Shown: positions 38,406-52,600 of the stretch, in pieces
How positions within the stretch are numbered: position 1 is the stretch's first letter
Layout of the letters: every line of letters begins with the position of its first letter
Assembly (NCBI RefSeq): GCF_000524195.1
Contig: NW_020170384.1
Location: forward strand, 840,998-904,997
Direction of reading: 5' to 3'
From: Echinococcus granulosus
Taxonomy: Eukaryota > Platyhelminthes > Cestoda > Cyclophyllidea > Taeniidae
DNA length: 64,000 nt
The notes under the pieces: generated by a model
Database searches by the model: none
The model's input: the letters and a program-made list of their open reading frames with translations, nothing else
Told to the model about the DNA's origin: nothing
Position numbers and translations under genes: made by a program

Positions 38406-41400
38406 GAAGGAAGAAAATGTGAAATCAATATTACGAATTTCAAGCTAATGGTGGTCCGCAAACTCCATCCCCGGTCTTCAAAGGAACTTTCGACAAAAAC
38501 TCTTTTAAAAAAATCTCCACATCGCCACCAGACATTAATTGTGACTGAAGGCTCCGTCAAGAAAAAGACAATCTATTTCACTGGAATAAACAGAACAAAA
38601 AGCCCTTTTTTGCATTTATGGAGAAAGTGCTTCGGTTTGCGTTGCAATGGAAAATATACATCTTCATGCCTCCACTTTTCAAACTCGAGACTCTCATGTG
38701 GGGGAAAGACATTTTATGATAACTGAACAGATATTTGCAAAAAGATAATCGTTTGATTTTCCAGTGTTTTTAGGATAGTTTACCTCGGGGATACAGCACC
38801 TTACTAAAATATATTGAGTAGAGTAGTTTTTTAAAAAAATGGCTGTCTAAACTAATCGGTTTTCTACCAGTCCTCATTTACATCAAACTTAATATGCAAC
38901 AGACAGTGTGCCTCCGCGTTGTTGCATTTGCAGATAGGAGTAAAAAAAGCGAATCTCTTGCCACTTTCACGAGAAGCTTATCCTAGGCGATCCGACTCCC
39001 ACGGTCACTTAAATACATTGCCGTTTTAGCATGCTACCAGTTGCCTTGGCCTTGTTATTTACTTCCTCGTCTAAGTGATCTTTCTTCATGTAAATGCATC
39101 AAGTCCGTGTGGTAAAATTTGGGTGTCACATACAAGTGACTCTGGTAGCATAGATTCAACGTGGCGATTAATATGTTACGGGACAACTAGGTTCCTTTAA
39201 ATCAAACCCATTGCCTTGTTTGCTGGTGATGTTGGCATAATGCGATATCCAACACAAGAAGCACAAGATTAGGAGAATTTCAAGTATGCCAACGTCCAAT
39301 ACACCGTCGTGCGTTAGGGCTTGCTATTAATAGAATAGCCTCCCTCGAAGTTGATTTACTTATATCGACTTCCTTTTCGATTCGGCCTCAGGAGGAGAGG
39401 TTGAGAACCCCCCCATACAGGGAAGGTGTACGCAATTGTGGTAATGTCTACCTGAAATGGGACTCGGACGAAGTCAAGTGTGTTGATTCTCCCAAAAGCA
39501 AGGATATGACTGGAAAGACATTTCACGATATTTTTCTACTAAGAGTCTGTCGGGATTGTCCGCAATCCCAGAAAACGTCCCAGTCCAATTTTCTAGAATT
39601 TTCCATGCCCATAAATAATTCCCAAAGCATTGAAAAAATAGCCCTCTCCCGAATGGCTGAGACCACGATCAAAAACTACTTAAAGCACGCTAATAGTCAC
39701 TCTAATTCGAAAGTCAGGTCACTGCTACATATGCCCATGACCAAGTCAACCAGATGAATCGGATTAAGCGCGGTCTTTGGTAGCCTTCACCGGTCTCCAC
39801 TAGTCCCAACCTGCATGTCACATGTTTATGTTGACTTGCCCCTACTTGTTAACAAACCCATCTATTCAAGACAATCACTCTTAGGCCAAAATCCCTTCCT
39901 GATTAGACACAAACTCATGATTGCCACTTCCATAGAACGTTTTGCCTCTAGAAGTCAAGGAAAAGCCCAAAGTCATGGACATCGCCATTCCTGTCTTACT
40001 TCTATCTCCCGACTGTGAGTTTCCCTAATTCAAGAAATATTCAAAGAATTTGGAGGAGGAGGTAGCATCCTCCACCTCATTCTGAAGTGCAGATTTTGGT
40101 CTCCTCTCAGGTAAGTGGAATTTTGCATCAAATCGTAGGAATGTGATTGGTACTTCCTCTTAAATGATTTGTCCTGGAAAAACCAAATTCTATCAAGCAG
40201 ATAGGCATCAGCTGTGTTTTGCCTTCAGCAGGAGGGCCAAACAATCAACAAACCTCTTCGTGGGTCACCATCCAGGAAGCAGTTGTCCGAGCGTAAATGC
40301 CTAGAGAAGTGTTTCCTCGAAGTTGCTACCTGAAAGCATCTTTTACCATAAATCTGTCACTAAGCGATCCTTTCTTGGTAGTATGTTTTTATAACATGAA
40401 AGAAGTGAGAAGCAAACCAATCGTGGAAGCTTGTTGTTACCTGTTAATGAATGTAAGTGAAACCTATTCGGTTGGATTGGTCCAAGCCTTCCCCAGTCGA
40501 TATTGATAGAAACCAACTGTTTCATCACTCACGTTAAACGTTAGTGGTAGTTGTTCTTGTCATGTTAATATCAAATTGACGTGTCAACAGTGACATTCCA
40601 TATTATCAAGAATGGTCTTCTTGAATGCAGCGCATCTGCCTCTGTCAAGGTAAAGTTGATTATGTAAACAAGTTGTAGACAGTGCATTCTGGGACTGCAA
40701 CTACTCAAGATGCTACGTACACTCCACCCGATGCTTTTGCAACCTCAGAAACGAATTGAAATGAGCAAAGCGGATAAGTTGGAGTCACACCATACTCAAC
40801 GGATATTCTATGATTGGGGAGTTCAAAATGGGAGAAAATAGTAGGCAGTACAAAAGAAAGGATTCTACCAACAAGTTGATGCACATCTAGTGCTTTATAA
40901 TGCATATCATCAAGTGCTCTTTATAGACCCCTGCAAGTTAAAACAAGTCAATCCAGAAAAGTCCACAAAGTTTTCGGTAACAATTTCGATTTTCCTCTCC
41001 GGAGGTATGTCAGTACAAGCATAAACCGCTTATTCCCCCTGCTATGGGCTGGCACTTATTTGCGAGCTTGGATCCTGCTGAGGTCCCAACCGGTGCAAAG
41101 AGGAGACAAGGACCTCGGTAGAGATTTATTTATTTGGGGATGAGAATGAGTGGGCTGGGGATACGGTGCATACGTACGCGGGTGCGGTCTGACTGCTGAA
41201 GCCATAATGTAGCTCCATCCTCGCGTATTTACAGTATTTCGATTGGCATTGACTTTATAGTGATTGGCAGCACATTCAAGGTCCGCCTATTGGTCAATCA
41301 GGAGGATCGAACAAGAGAGCAAATTACAAGGAGTTTTAGAATGTTCGAAAACTAACCATGAAAAAGAGGACTCCTCGAAAATCGAAAAGGGAACGTTCCC

Positions 41401-41500
41401 TGGGGTTGCCAACATCGCCAGAATCTCCGAAGAGTTAACACAAGGCGGACACAAAGAGACAACTATGGATTTAAACATTGAAAGAGGAAAGTAGATGGGT
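38406..41500. other. Intergenic stretch, no supported gene
   Basis: About 3.1 kb. A plus-strand ORF of 118 codons at 39401-39757 is cysteine-poor and hydrophilic, without a known domain. There are no repeats matching other parts of the window. A GC-richer patch at 41.03-41.20 kb has no assignable feature. Confidence 0.4.
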
Positions 41501-41506
41501 TTTATT
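41501..41506 (-). terminator. Polyadenylation signal of the PLAA gene
   Basis: TTTATT on the plus strand reads AATAAA on the minus strand, 43 bases past the PLAA stop codon (41549-41551). This suggests a very short 3' UTR. Confidence 0.6.
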
Positions 41507-41548
41507 TTCACCCGAAAGTACATAAACAACAGTTGAGAAGTGTGATTT

Positions 41549-44500
41549 TTACTCAAACAGTCTGAGCAGTTCACTCGCACACCTTCGAATCGACGCCTGC
41601 GCGATTTTGCATTGCGTCCAGAATTGCATCACATCACGAATCCGCTCCCAACCCGTCAGCACATCCTCGCTAGCCTCAGAGGCCCCACTCGAAGTGGCTG
41701 CGCTCCCAATGAGACAGGCGCGCCGCAGTCGTAGTGCGGCCTCCGCCTCTGCACTTATCGGTGTTCCTTCGGTAGGGACAGGAGTAGAGGCAATTACGGC
41801 AGTGGCAAGCGCGATGAGGAGTCGAAGCTGCACCTCTGGGGGGTAGTGAGTAACCGATTCCATACCTTTGGGAGCAGTGAAGAGTAGTAGGCTGGTTGCC
41901 ATTCGCACACACAATCCCGGCAAGCCCCGCAGGGTCGGTATTGCGGTGATAGTGGTGCTGTGGTCGCCGACGTTTTTGTAAGCAAAAACGGCCAGATTGT
42001 GTACCAAGGTTGCTAGAGCTACCTAAAAGGTAGGAAGATATAATCCAAATGACTTTCTGTTTTGCCAAGCATTTCACCGTTAGAGCCGGTTTTTTTTGAG
42101 AGAAGTGATGAACAAAAACATCCCCTTATCTCCGCTGCCGAAAGGTAACCTAACATTGGGTAAACGAGTTTCATTAATTAGAGGAAGGATGTTAAGTTGG
42201 TATTTTGGGATCCCGACACATTTCAGATTTTCTAGAAATTGAAACATATCAATGAGATGGTTTTGATTGTGATCAATTGAGCGGAATGAAAACGCAGGGC
42301 AGGGGTACTCTCTCCGCCATAGCCTTAAGCATGAAATTAGGGGCCCCGGAAGGAACATCAGGCATACCAATTTTTGGTAATCAGATAACATGGAGTACAT
42401 TAACCTCAATATTATTGTCAAATTCAGCCCAATGTAACCATTGTACTTTTGTATTATCTGCACACAGATTAATTTAACTAGAGTTCGTGCAGTAGTATCA
42501 GACGTTGTCGTCTCACCTATTCAGACTACCAAAGCGAATTCACAGACATAAAAATATTATCTTAGGGGAAGAAATGAAAACACTCAGGTTAAGGTGCTTT
42601 GCCAGTAGCATAACATTACTATCTTCTGTGGTCCAGGAAGGAGTATTTAGGCGGTGATATTCATAGTAATTAAGATGTTGCCGAACTTTTTTTCGATCAC
42701 AATGTACCAGCGTTAAGATAAAAATCGAAATTTCATCTTAGGTTACATCAAGCCTATAAGGGACTCGATGGCATACAAGAAATGTGTGTCCACGCTAGTA
42801 GACTTAAATCGGACTTGTTATATATCCATTACAGTCGACATATTTAATTGATGAAATGGGTGGCTTCTAGGGGTACTCACAAGCAAGGCGAGATATGGGT
42901 TCTATACCAACGCAGTAAAAAGCAACCAAAGAAACACAAGTATCGGATTAGCCATTTAGGTTTAGGACGTACAATGTAGCGAACTATTCTATAAAAAAAA
43001 ACCCCCATTGAATAACTATCCAATGGTTGCAAGACCGCAGCATCATCTAGGCAGGTCAAGAATAGCAAAACCTTTCGTTTATCAATGAGTGTCCAGTGGT
43101 AAGATTAGCCTACGCAAAAGTAACAACTACGTACAGCGGTGTCAAATTGGATAACCCTTATTTTCCCATCTAGAAACATCCATATACCTGAGATACTCAG
43201 TCTATCAATCGTGTCTTATCTACACGACTCCGACTTTCAAATGTACCAATCCGATTGATATCGCAAAACCACCCACCACGTGATTTTTCTTTTTATCAAA
43301 AATATCCAGGGCAGGCGAATCGAAGAGTTTGACCAGATGCCTGGCCTCCTCAAAGATGAGTGGCAGAGAGGCGGGTACAGAGGAGCCAGCCCTCACTCTA
43401 CCAGCATCTGCGGCAACTGCGTTGGTCATGAGGCGAAAGAGGAATAAAGAGCAGTTTATCTCAGCTGGAGGAAGGGTCGCAATGGCACCGACATCCATCT
43501 TCATATGCTCTAGACCCGAAGTTCGCAAGATAGATGTCCACATCGCCGGTTGAAAGATGGCGTCAGAGGCACTGTGCCAACGGACCAAACACCGCAACAA
43601 GTCGAGGAGGGGAAAGGTTAGATCTGAAAAAGGCGTTGGATTCGAGCATAATCCTGAGTTCTCGGAGACAATATTGAAACACTTACGCAAATCCCGTGCA
43701 TTTTGAATCAAAGCGATAATTTGNNNNNNNNNNNNNNNNNNNNNNNNNNNNNNNNNNNNNNNNNNNNNNNNNNNNNNNNNNNNNNNNNNNNNNNNNNNNN
43801 NNNNNNNNNNNNNNNNNNNNNNNAGCAGTCAGAGAAGTTCGAATTGCATGAAATCACCTGAACTTCCTTATGGCCAGTTTTTAACTGAATCGCTTTTAGC
43901 ATTAACAAAAGCATAAGTTCATTCAGTGGTCAGGGTTTGTAAATTGTGAATTGAAAAACAAAAAACTACTCTTGCAAATCTGTTCAAATATACTCAGAAG
44001 CATTGCGTCATTCGCCTGTGATGGTCGCATCCCTTTCCATAGATTCGGGATTAACTGATTTGCTTCAGAACAATTTTATAAAGGATGTGGATAAGTGAAA
44101 GCGTTCTTTGTTGGGAAGATAAGAGATGGTAACTAAAAATTACTACCACCCAAAACGTTTTACAGTAATGAGGTTGTAGCAACGAAAGGTAGGTAGAAAA
44201 AATGCATAAATCTATTGTAAAGCTTGAAAACCTGTTTTAAGAAATGCAATTCTAACCTTATCGCGCCAAAAATTTATTCGATACTAGCAGGAGTTCGATG
44301 CCAAAAAGGCACTACGTTGAGGCTTTCAAAATAAGTATCGGCAAGATAATCAAGCGACTCAAATGTAAAACATGAATTCCTATAAATCTACAGTAAATAC
44401 TTTTTTCAGGCCTCAAGGAAAGTAATTGAACGCTTACCGCAATACTTAGTAAGGGTTTTCATTCAATAAAACATTAAAAGAAGAGGATGTCACTCCGTCA

Positions 44501-47500
44501 GCCGAGCCTCAGTGTACCCTTCAGCTGAAATATATATTATTCCAATTTGCTAAAATTAAAATTTCAGACATTTTTCGTGCTTTCAGGATTTCACAAAAAA
44601 GAGCCAGTGAATTGCTATAGTAACTACTTGTCACGAGAAGTGAAGATATTAAAATGTCGAAATTTAATCAAGCAGAAGTTCTCCTTCAGAATTACTTGAA
44701 GCTAACATGCCTACACTAAATAAATTCAGTGGTTTTAAGTAGCTTGCACGAATTGAAAAAAAAAAGTAAGAAGACCACATTGAAACCATTCCATTCAAAT
44801 CAAATAAAGTGGGAGTGCAGTGCAAATATTGAGGCAGACCATGTAAGTTTCGATTTATGTAGTAAATATTAAAGTTTAAATAGCAACCGGCATAGGGACA
44901 TGGGAGTATTCTGAAGCGTTGAACCGAAATGTTCAAATTTGAGATGTAGCCCAGCTATTGATGGTATGAATAGGAGTAATAAGGCAATGGGTCGTGATCT
45001 TAACGAGTAGCGTTGCTATCAATGAACATACCACTTGGCCACAGTTCAATAAGCTCCAGAATAGACAGCGTCAGATGCAGAGCATTCTCCTCCGACATCT
45101 CGGGGCTCATATTCTCCACTAGCTGTAGTGTCTTGTCCGAGAGGCCCTTTGGAGCAGTCGAGTTGAACTCCTTCAGTTTCGCTAAACAAGGCAAATAGAG
45201 GGGAATTCTAGTTAGGAAATATGAATCAACTATGTAAAACACCCCCTAGGGAGGATATGCAGTCTAATTACGGCAAAATATTTGAGGTAGGTCTTTAGTC
45301 CATTCCAGTGTGAATAGGTTCGAACCACTGTCATGCAATAAAAGGCCGATGAAGATGAATTTTTAGCAAGCTGTATTAAACCACTAAGTGTGCACCTAAT
45401 TTATAAATTAGAGCCTCTAGCCCCATTCACTTCCACCTCAAATCATGTAGCTATAATATTTAAACTCGTTACGGCCCATTAATGTCAGAGAAAAAGCATT
45501 TTTTTATGGCTTAACAGTAGAAAAGATTATAAGAGACCTGTTCACAAACAACACCTAAAAAAGGTCTTCAGTTCATTTCGATGTCAGAAAAATTGAAACT
45601 GATAAACCGTTTGCCAATATCATGAACATTAACCGAGGCATTATATAATCGGGCTCAAGAAACTGTTTTCGACAAATTGTAGTAGAAGGCTAATTATGCA
45701 GCTACCTTTAATGGGTTAGGTGCAATCTTGTCCCGCCTTAACGTAAGGAAGGCCTTGTGAGCCCGAAACACTTGTGGATAAACGACTACCAGAGTGATCC
45801 TTGAGGCAAAGTGCAGCCCGCAGTCAGCAATAATTAACACCGAATTTTCCAGTTCGTGTGAGTCTCAAATATTCAAAGATCGTGTCAGACGAAAGTAAAC
45901 CACAGTAGTACAATTATTATTTTATCATTAACATTAGAACATCGCAAATAGATAACTAGGTACAATCGTATACGCAAGAACGTCGGATGTTGAAGCAAGT
46001 TAGGTTTAAGAATATTGATATAATTCACAAATTTTGTAAATCTAGAGCATCGTGGTACTTTTGTTTGCATTATTAGTGCTTGAAAAAACAAGATTTATAA
46101 TTCCAGAGCAAGTGAGAGTGACTAAGTCTACATCTAACTGATTCCGGGGCAGCATTACAAGACCGTCTTTATTTAACTAAATTAGTTGCCCGTGTTTTCA
46201 ACGTGCTTGCACAAAAAAGGCAAAAGCTAACTCACACAAGACCAATTTGACATTGATAGCCTCCAAAGTGATGAACTCTTTAGCAGGAAAATGGACGCTG
46301 GGCTTTTGATCGGTCGATCCGGTGGGAACATAGCGACCAGAACCAGTGTAAGGATCGAAAAACTCGTTCCCGCTATCCTTACTGATGTTAGAGCTCTCCA
46401 GACCGGCCTGCTTAATTATGTACTTAGCCACTGTGTCCAGGTAGTCCTGTGGTAGATTGTGTTTGTGCAAGAAGGCTTGCGCTACCACCCAGGGATCATC
46501 CATCTTGTTGAAGGGCAGTTTAACCGCTGGCATATTATCAGCGAAGTCAACCGTGAACACGTAATCGTACTCCTACAATAATGAAGATAGGCAATGACCA
46601 TGGATTTGGAATGGGTGGGTGGGAAAAAAGTAGTTTCGGGAGGGCAGCGGAAGCACTGACCTTGCCCTCGAAAAGAATGCGGTTGGACCCAGAGGCGGAG
46701 TGCTCCGCGGAGCCCACAACGTCGCCGACTTTCACCCATCTTGACTCACACGTCGACCATTGGTAGCACACCACACCCGACTCCTCCCGAATTACCATTA
46801 TCTGACCCTCGCTTCGGCCTTTCAATTCGAAGGGAAAATAGTGTCTACTAACAGGAACCCAGTAAGAACTTACATCTGCCCTGACTCGAGTTCCTTCAAT
46901 TGCAAATGGCAATAGGACTTACTTTTATAAACTTATGCGGATAACAAACAACCGATAACATAAAAAAGGCTATCACTGGCGCTAGCAATTTAGTAATAAT
47001 AATAACGACTCGTGCCCATTCAAGGAAACGATTATTGAACCACAACATCATGTAATTATTGAACATCGAAGAACTTCAATCTCCGAAAACAATGAACCAG
47101 TCGATTGAACTGAGAATTAAAAAATCAAACAATCAAACAATCCCATTAAAATCCAAAAAAACCGACCTATTGGACCCTAATAGTCAGTCTAAATATAAAA
47201 GTTCAAAGTCAATTTAATTACTATTTAAAAAATATTGCGCATAATTTTGAGGAAATGAACATTTAAACGAAATGTTATAATAGTTGCATGGACATTCAAC
47301 TGAATCAGTACACAGCGCTCAAGAATATATAGGTGGCGGAAACGTTAGTTACCAGGAACTGTGAGAGCTTCAATGCCGGGTAAATTATGCCTGTCAAGTT
47401 CACCGAGAGTCCCCTCAGCCACCTGAAAGGAGGCCAGTTCAGTGTCGTACGCTTCTAACGCCGAGTCCGACGCTTGACGTTCAGGATTGCGCGAAAACAA

Positions 47501-48795
47501 ACGAATCCTATTATCGCTGGGAAGGCGGAAAGGTACATTAAGGGAATTTGTTAAACTAACCCCGAGATATGGCAACTAAATAACCCACCTGCATCCAACA
47601 GCGATATCACCATCAACTGTGACCACCACGCACCATGCAGTCTGACAGGGTAGGAAGATGGTCTGTTGGCACTCTAACTGCTGCATCGAATTAACACCCA
47701 CTTCGGGAATGGGCCAGACGCGAGCTGTCCTATCCTCTCCAGATGAGACAATGAACTGATGATTGGGATCAACGGCCACGGAGTAGACAAAGCTTGTGTG
47801 ACCATAAAACTCCGCAATGCAAGTTCCAGAGTCGAGACTCCAGCAACGCAGGCTTCCGTCATTGCTAGCCGAGAGAAGACGGTCGACGTCGAGGAGAGCC
47901 AGGGAACGAACGCAGTCTGTGTGACCTCTTAGAAGTCTTGAGGGCGTTACAGACTCATAAGCAAGGGAACCTCGGCCGAGCGAAGCGCTTGGTATACGCC
48001 AGATGGCTATTACCGCATCTGACGAGCCTGTAGCGATCTGATATTCATCTGGATGGGGCTGGGGTAGAAAACTGACTGACCATATCGTCGTTCCTGGACC
48101 TATGATAGAGTTTCTTAATTAATTTGAGAAGAAAAGGCAAAATACCAATAAAACAAAAGGACTTACGTTGGAGTTTGCCGATGCAAGAATCGTAATTCCA
48201 TAACCTAGCTGTTGAATCCCATGAACCGCTAGCAATGAGACCGTTAGAATTGGAATCAAGAGTGCAAACTAGTGGATAAAATCATAATTAGGGTTCGAAC
48301 AAACCTGTGTCAGTATGACCATGCAGGACGAAAACCGGATCCGACTCATCCTCGAGAAATGCTCGAATAAGATTATCATTCGAGCCCGTCAGTATAAGAC
48401 CGCTTGGAAACGTTTCTGTAGGTTTCGCGAACACTACTGTCGTTACATAATTGTCGTGTTTTGTATATACTTTTCCTGCACTGGTATTAGCTGTTCCCCT
48501 GAAATTAAGAAAAAGGGCCTCGCTGATGAAAGATAGAACCAAAAGAAGAACAAACCAACTGCTGTTAGAAAAAAGACTGGATTCTCAATAAAGCAATCGC
48601 AAATCCAAACCATGTCAATGCCACATTTAGATGAAGCACACGTGTGCAGTCGACATGAGCATACTTATCGAGTTTCCAGGACCGAATCGACATATCTCGC
48701 GAAGACGAGACAAGCATGCCATCTCGAGAACAACAAAGGCCTCTCACATCACTCGTGTGTCCAATGAGTTCACCTCGAAATTTAAATACGCTCAT
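41549..48795 (-). CDS. PLAA: Phospholipase A2-activating protein (PLAA/Doa1/Ufd3), 10 exons
   Basis: Ubiquitin-binding cofactor of the p97/Cdc48 ATPase, acting in ubiquitin turnover and in sorting or clearance of ubiquitylated cargo. Exons in coding order: 48795-48665, 48498-48305, 48268-48167, 48099-47589, 47516-47353, 46818-46661, 46572-46236, 45181-45032, 43623-43235, 42022-41549. Phases close and give 869 aa, somewhat longer than the human protein. Residues 1 to about 367 form the WD40 propeller (opening FRGELIGHTSDVRGLCCSRD; repeats with HGHTDT, RGHTDCVRSL, YGHTSFVYSVAVDP). The PFU domain is about 368-475 (YQWSTCESRWVKVGDVVGS, then EYDYVFTVDF and KMDDPWVVAQAFL). A linker follows with one FFDPYTGSGRYVPTGS motif; human PLAA has several of this type. 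The PUL (Armadillo-like) domain fills about 530-869, ending SELLRLFE. The donor after exon 9 (AAA/GTCGGA) is weak but is required by phase and by similarity. An assembly gap lies in intron 8; no coding sequence seems lost. Confidence 0.95.
43724..43823. other. Assembly gap (100 N)
   Basis: Exactly 100 undetermined bases, the size often used for gaps of unknown length, inside intron 8 of PLAA. The flanking exons 8 and 9 join in phase and their residues are contiguous with the family pattern, so no exon needs to be placed in the gap. Confidence 0.95.
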
Positions 48796-49144
48796 TTATA
48801 AATTTTATGACCAAGACAGACGCCAAATATATTTGCAATAGTCGGTGCATCAGTTAGTAGATTCAAACGAAATCTTCTTTAATCTAGTTTAAAATTGTTC
48901 ACTTTGGACACAAGATTTCGTATCTGCATAGGCTAAAACGCTGACGAAGGTGGAAGTACACTTTGCTTTCTCCGGAACTTTGGTCTTTCTATGCCAGTAA
49001 GTTACACTGTTAAATCAATTTGCACATGTAGCCGGCAGAAAAACTATACGGTTTTAGTCGCTTGGGCTCAATGCAAGTGGAGCCAATATATGTACTTGTC
49101 ACATGAATAGCTCTGACCGATATGGCTACTATGCAATGCGTTAA
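48796..49144. promoter_or_regulatory. Region upstream of PLAA
   Basis: About 350 bases between the PLAA start codon and the first LTR copy. It should include the 5' UTR and probably the promoter of PLAA. No defined element was recognised. Confidence 0.3.
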
Positions 49145-49324
49145 CGGTTTTGAACTCTTGATTTCGATAACTAGCTGATTAAGGGCTCTGCCGTTGTACC
49201 TGTATTAAGCGGCCCGGCATCTGAACCACTTTATTATCCCCCAATACCTACTATATAGCTAATAAACATATTCTCCTCGAGTTTTATGTCTTCTCTCGAT
49301 TTCAGGAAAGTCTCGGGCGTTACA
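49145..49324 (+). mobile_element. Solo LTR of the miniature LTR element
   Basis: About 180 bases matching the family LTR: TTGAACTCTTGATTTCG near the start, TTAAGGGCTCTGCCGTTGTACC, then TTTATGTCTTCTCTCGATTTCAGG and TCTCGGGCGTTACA at the end. The sequence after it does not match the internal region of the full elements, so it is a solo LTR. Its middle (49200-49260) is more diverged than in the other copies. Confidence 0.65.
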
Positions 49325-49474
49325 ACAAAATGATGAACCACTAGTTTTTATTTGTGTCATCCGCTAAAGTTCTGAGGAATAAATGACAATTTCAAACCAC
49401 TATTGCATTATTTGCGAAAAAACAACTAGGATATTTGAAGACCTGAAATCGATTTGCACCTTCCGTTATTGGAG

Positions 49475-49659
49475 TTACTATACTTCATCAGGACTTCCTT
49501 GAGGATGAAAGAAGACAATGCTCAGACAGAACAGGTATCGCCGGCGTACAGAAGGGCCAAGAGGGGGCTACTAGCATGGTCCGGTGGGCAAGCCGCCCGG
49601 CAGAAATTCATGGGGGATCCCCTGCGTGGCATGTTATTAAAACCAGAGTTAAATGAGTA
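49475..49659 (-). mobile_element. Inverted solo LTR of the miniature LTR element
   Basis: The reverse complement carries the family landmarks in order: ATTTAACTCTGGTTTTAA, GGACCATGCTAGTAGCCCCC, GGCCCTTCTGTACGCC, ATTGTCTTCTTTCATC and CTCAAGGAAGTCCTGATG. It lies 150 bases from the direct solo LTR at 49145-49324 in opposite orientation, so the pair could fold back as a long hairpin in RNA. An ORF of 68 codons on the plus strand here is incidental. Confidence 0.65.
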
Positions 49660-52600
49660 ACCTATGCAAAACATCGATATAGCATTAAAAAATTTCGACT
49701 CAGGTAAACTGAAATTTGTGTAAGTTAGTCGATGCCTTTGGAGTTTTATTGATCACTTGACCATGTGCAACGGATTCCACACTTCCCTCTTCTGCTTCTG
49801 GTTTCATACTCTTGAAACAAGAAGAGCGTGTGTAGGATGACATCTTCCATTGGAACAGTAGGTTAGGGGGTTTCCAGGTTATCACTGCTCAAAAAGGAAT
49901 TGAACTTCATCTCTTCCAGAGTTGTCAAAGGCGTCCCCTCCATCGCATAGCATATACTGACTGCTTTCCACTTAAAAGATTTGCTCAAACAATTACGTAT
50001 CACGTAAGGCATACACGGTACGTGTTAGTGCAGTGTGTAATTTGATAACTTGTAAATCGGTTTATGAGTGACTTCTTAGTGATCTGATACATTGTGTAAT
50101 TACAGGATCACCTCAATCTCCGCAGGTTGTACTTCCACCATGTGATATGCCCCCGAGGTCATGCTAGTAGCCTCACAACTATAAAATGGGTCAATAATTT
50201 ATGACCTCCCATAGCAGTGGGTTATTGCGGATCCGGGAAGATTTGTGCCGCTGAAGTTTTGGCATGTAAATTCAGCTGTTACGAGCTTTGGTTTATGTAA
50301 ATTCAATGCCTGAATAGCATTAACCTTTTCTGTTCTAATTCCTTAAAATGCTTAAAGTGATAAAACCTGTCTTTTCTGCGGTACGATTTGTATTCGTGTA
50401 CGGAATTTGATTTCTTACATCGCGTTTTTCAAAATAATATCCCCGAGAAGCGAATATGTGCTAGGAAGTCGTCCGGCGACGCAATTTCAAGCAGAAGGAT
50501 TTTTCTTTCGCCAGAGAAGATACACAGATTTGCTAAGTATGTTCACACTTCCTCATTGCAACGGGTTTAACATCGCCTTCTAAAATTTGTTTTGTACCTT
50601 TTCTGCACGAGGAATCCCCCCGAAATATGTTCCAAACTTCCATGATATTAAGACAGAACGGCAGATTTGGCGCGCACCACTGTGTGCATCGACTCAGCCA
50701 CCTAATGTTCGTTCTCACCTTAAATAATCCTATTCCCTTAAGCTGACGCCTCGGGTGGTACCAATCCCAATCGCAGTGCATGGGGGAAGGAGCAGCATTA
50801 GTCAAGCATTCGCTTTCTCCGCTCAAAATTTGGAGGACTCGCTGCCCATTCACTTAAACAAAGGTGGGTGCTTCCAACTCCCAGCGGGGGTAATTTTGCT
50901 TTATAAACCTAGTTAGGTTGTCAGATAATTTCGGTGATTGCGGCTCCAATTGTCTGCAACTTCAGTGCCTCATTCTAGACTTTGAGGTGCCTAAAAATAC
51001 ATTCATTTGATTTTTTGTACGTGCGTTTTTAGTGGAAACGTATACGCTGGCGGTAACGGGGTGGCTTATTAAAGTGACCTTTCACAAATTGTCTTTACCC
51101 TGTAAAAGTTAAAAAGATTAAAATACCAACTCCATAGGCAGTGGTTAAACTTTGTTTGGGAGCAACTCAAGTTCGCAGTTTATTTAATCAGTATTGCTAG
51201 GTTTATCAGGGTTAGAGATTTTATTTGGAGATCGTTAGAAGTATTTTTATTGTTTGCCATGACCTTTGAGGAAACTGTACTACCACAGACATCCAGATGT
51301 TTTTTTATTCTGGTGTGGAACCAGTTACCTTTGCTTTATCTTCCTTTTGCAATCAAATTCACTTCCTTTAAACAAGAGGCAATTTAAAGGGAGGCTCTGA
51401 ATCTCAAGAACACGTAATTATTAGCGCGATCTCTATAATCACGTTATTTTCTCCGAAATTTGTACGATGCCTCTGTTTTTTCTAACCCAATCGCTAAAGA
51501 ATATTCAAATATTCCCTTAAAGCAAGCTAATTAAAGTACAAATCCAGAATCTTTTAAAAAGGTACCTATGATCTATCTGATAAAAGAGCTTTTTATCTTT
51601 AATGTACCTAGTCACTGCTTCACAGAAGCGTTTGAAGAGGATATCGTTTAATATCCAATTGTATACCTGATGGCAAAATTACTCCAGCTAGCCTCTATCC
51701 AACTTTCTGAGATGACAAGAGGGGAAACCTGTACTTTAAGAATCCTAGCAGGAGGCTCACATCTGAGCCTATGAGATGTGAAGTTTCCATCATGATTACT
51801 CAAAAATGAATGTAAAAATTCACTAAAATATGTTAACTTCAACTGATATGAAACGACGATTATCCATTTGGAATTAGTAAAATTATTAGTTGAAAAGTCG
51901 TTCATACTGGGAATCAGTTATGCAAATATTCTTTTTCAGCGTTTTGCATTCAATTCAAGTATTCACATGGCGATCGGAAGCAGTAAAAGTCTCTTATTTT
52001 CAAGATACAACGGTAGCCTGTGTGGAGAAAATTTCTTCACATTTTGCTCAAATTCAAGCATGTTTCATAATTCCGGTAAACATTTATATTTCTATTGCTA
52101 CTTCCATACGTATGGGACCGTAGTAACCAAATGACAAATTCAAGCAAAATTCAGGGCTAGATTAAAGCTACTGCAGGATGTTTAGGCAGCTGATAACACT
52201 CGTTATTTTTTGCCCTGTCAAGGTGGTGGCTTCATCCCATTAAGCGTTGTTGCAGGTTTTATATTCATCGGCCCACTACGGCACAATTGTTGACTTTTTG
52301 CTGAGCCAGAATGCATCAAACATCTCATCAAGTGCAACCGTTGGTAGAAGTTGCGTCTGTACTTTGTTCTTACGCCCACGTATAACTAAAAAACTACCAC
52401 CCACTTTAATATGGATCTTCACATTTTGTTATGTGTTGTATCAGTTCGTTATTTTCTCTTTAAAGCGGCTTCTGAGCCCTGTACTAAACTGTACTCTGCC
52501 AACTTCTTGCTACATCACACAGAGCACTACATCCCATATTCACCTACAAAAATGTTGAAAACAGCAAATTTCTGTTGCACCACAATCTAGTCTCCAGACT

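Noticed and set aside
41607..41985. Several ORFs on both strands over the PLAA last exon
   Set aside because: Shadows of the PLAA coding frame in a GC-richer exon.
49454..49660. Plus-strand ORF of 68 codons
   Set aside because: It lies inside an inverted LTR copy and is not kept in the other LTRs.
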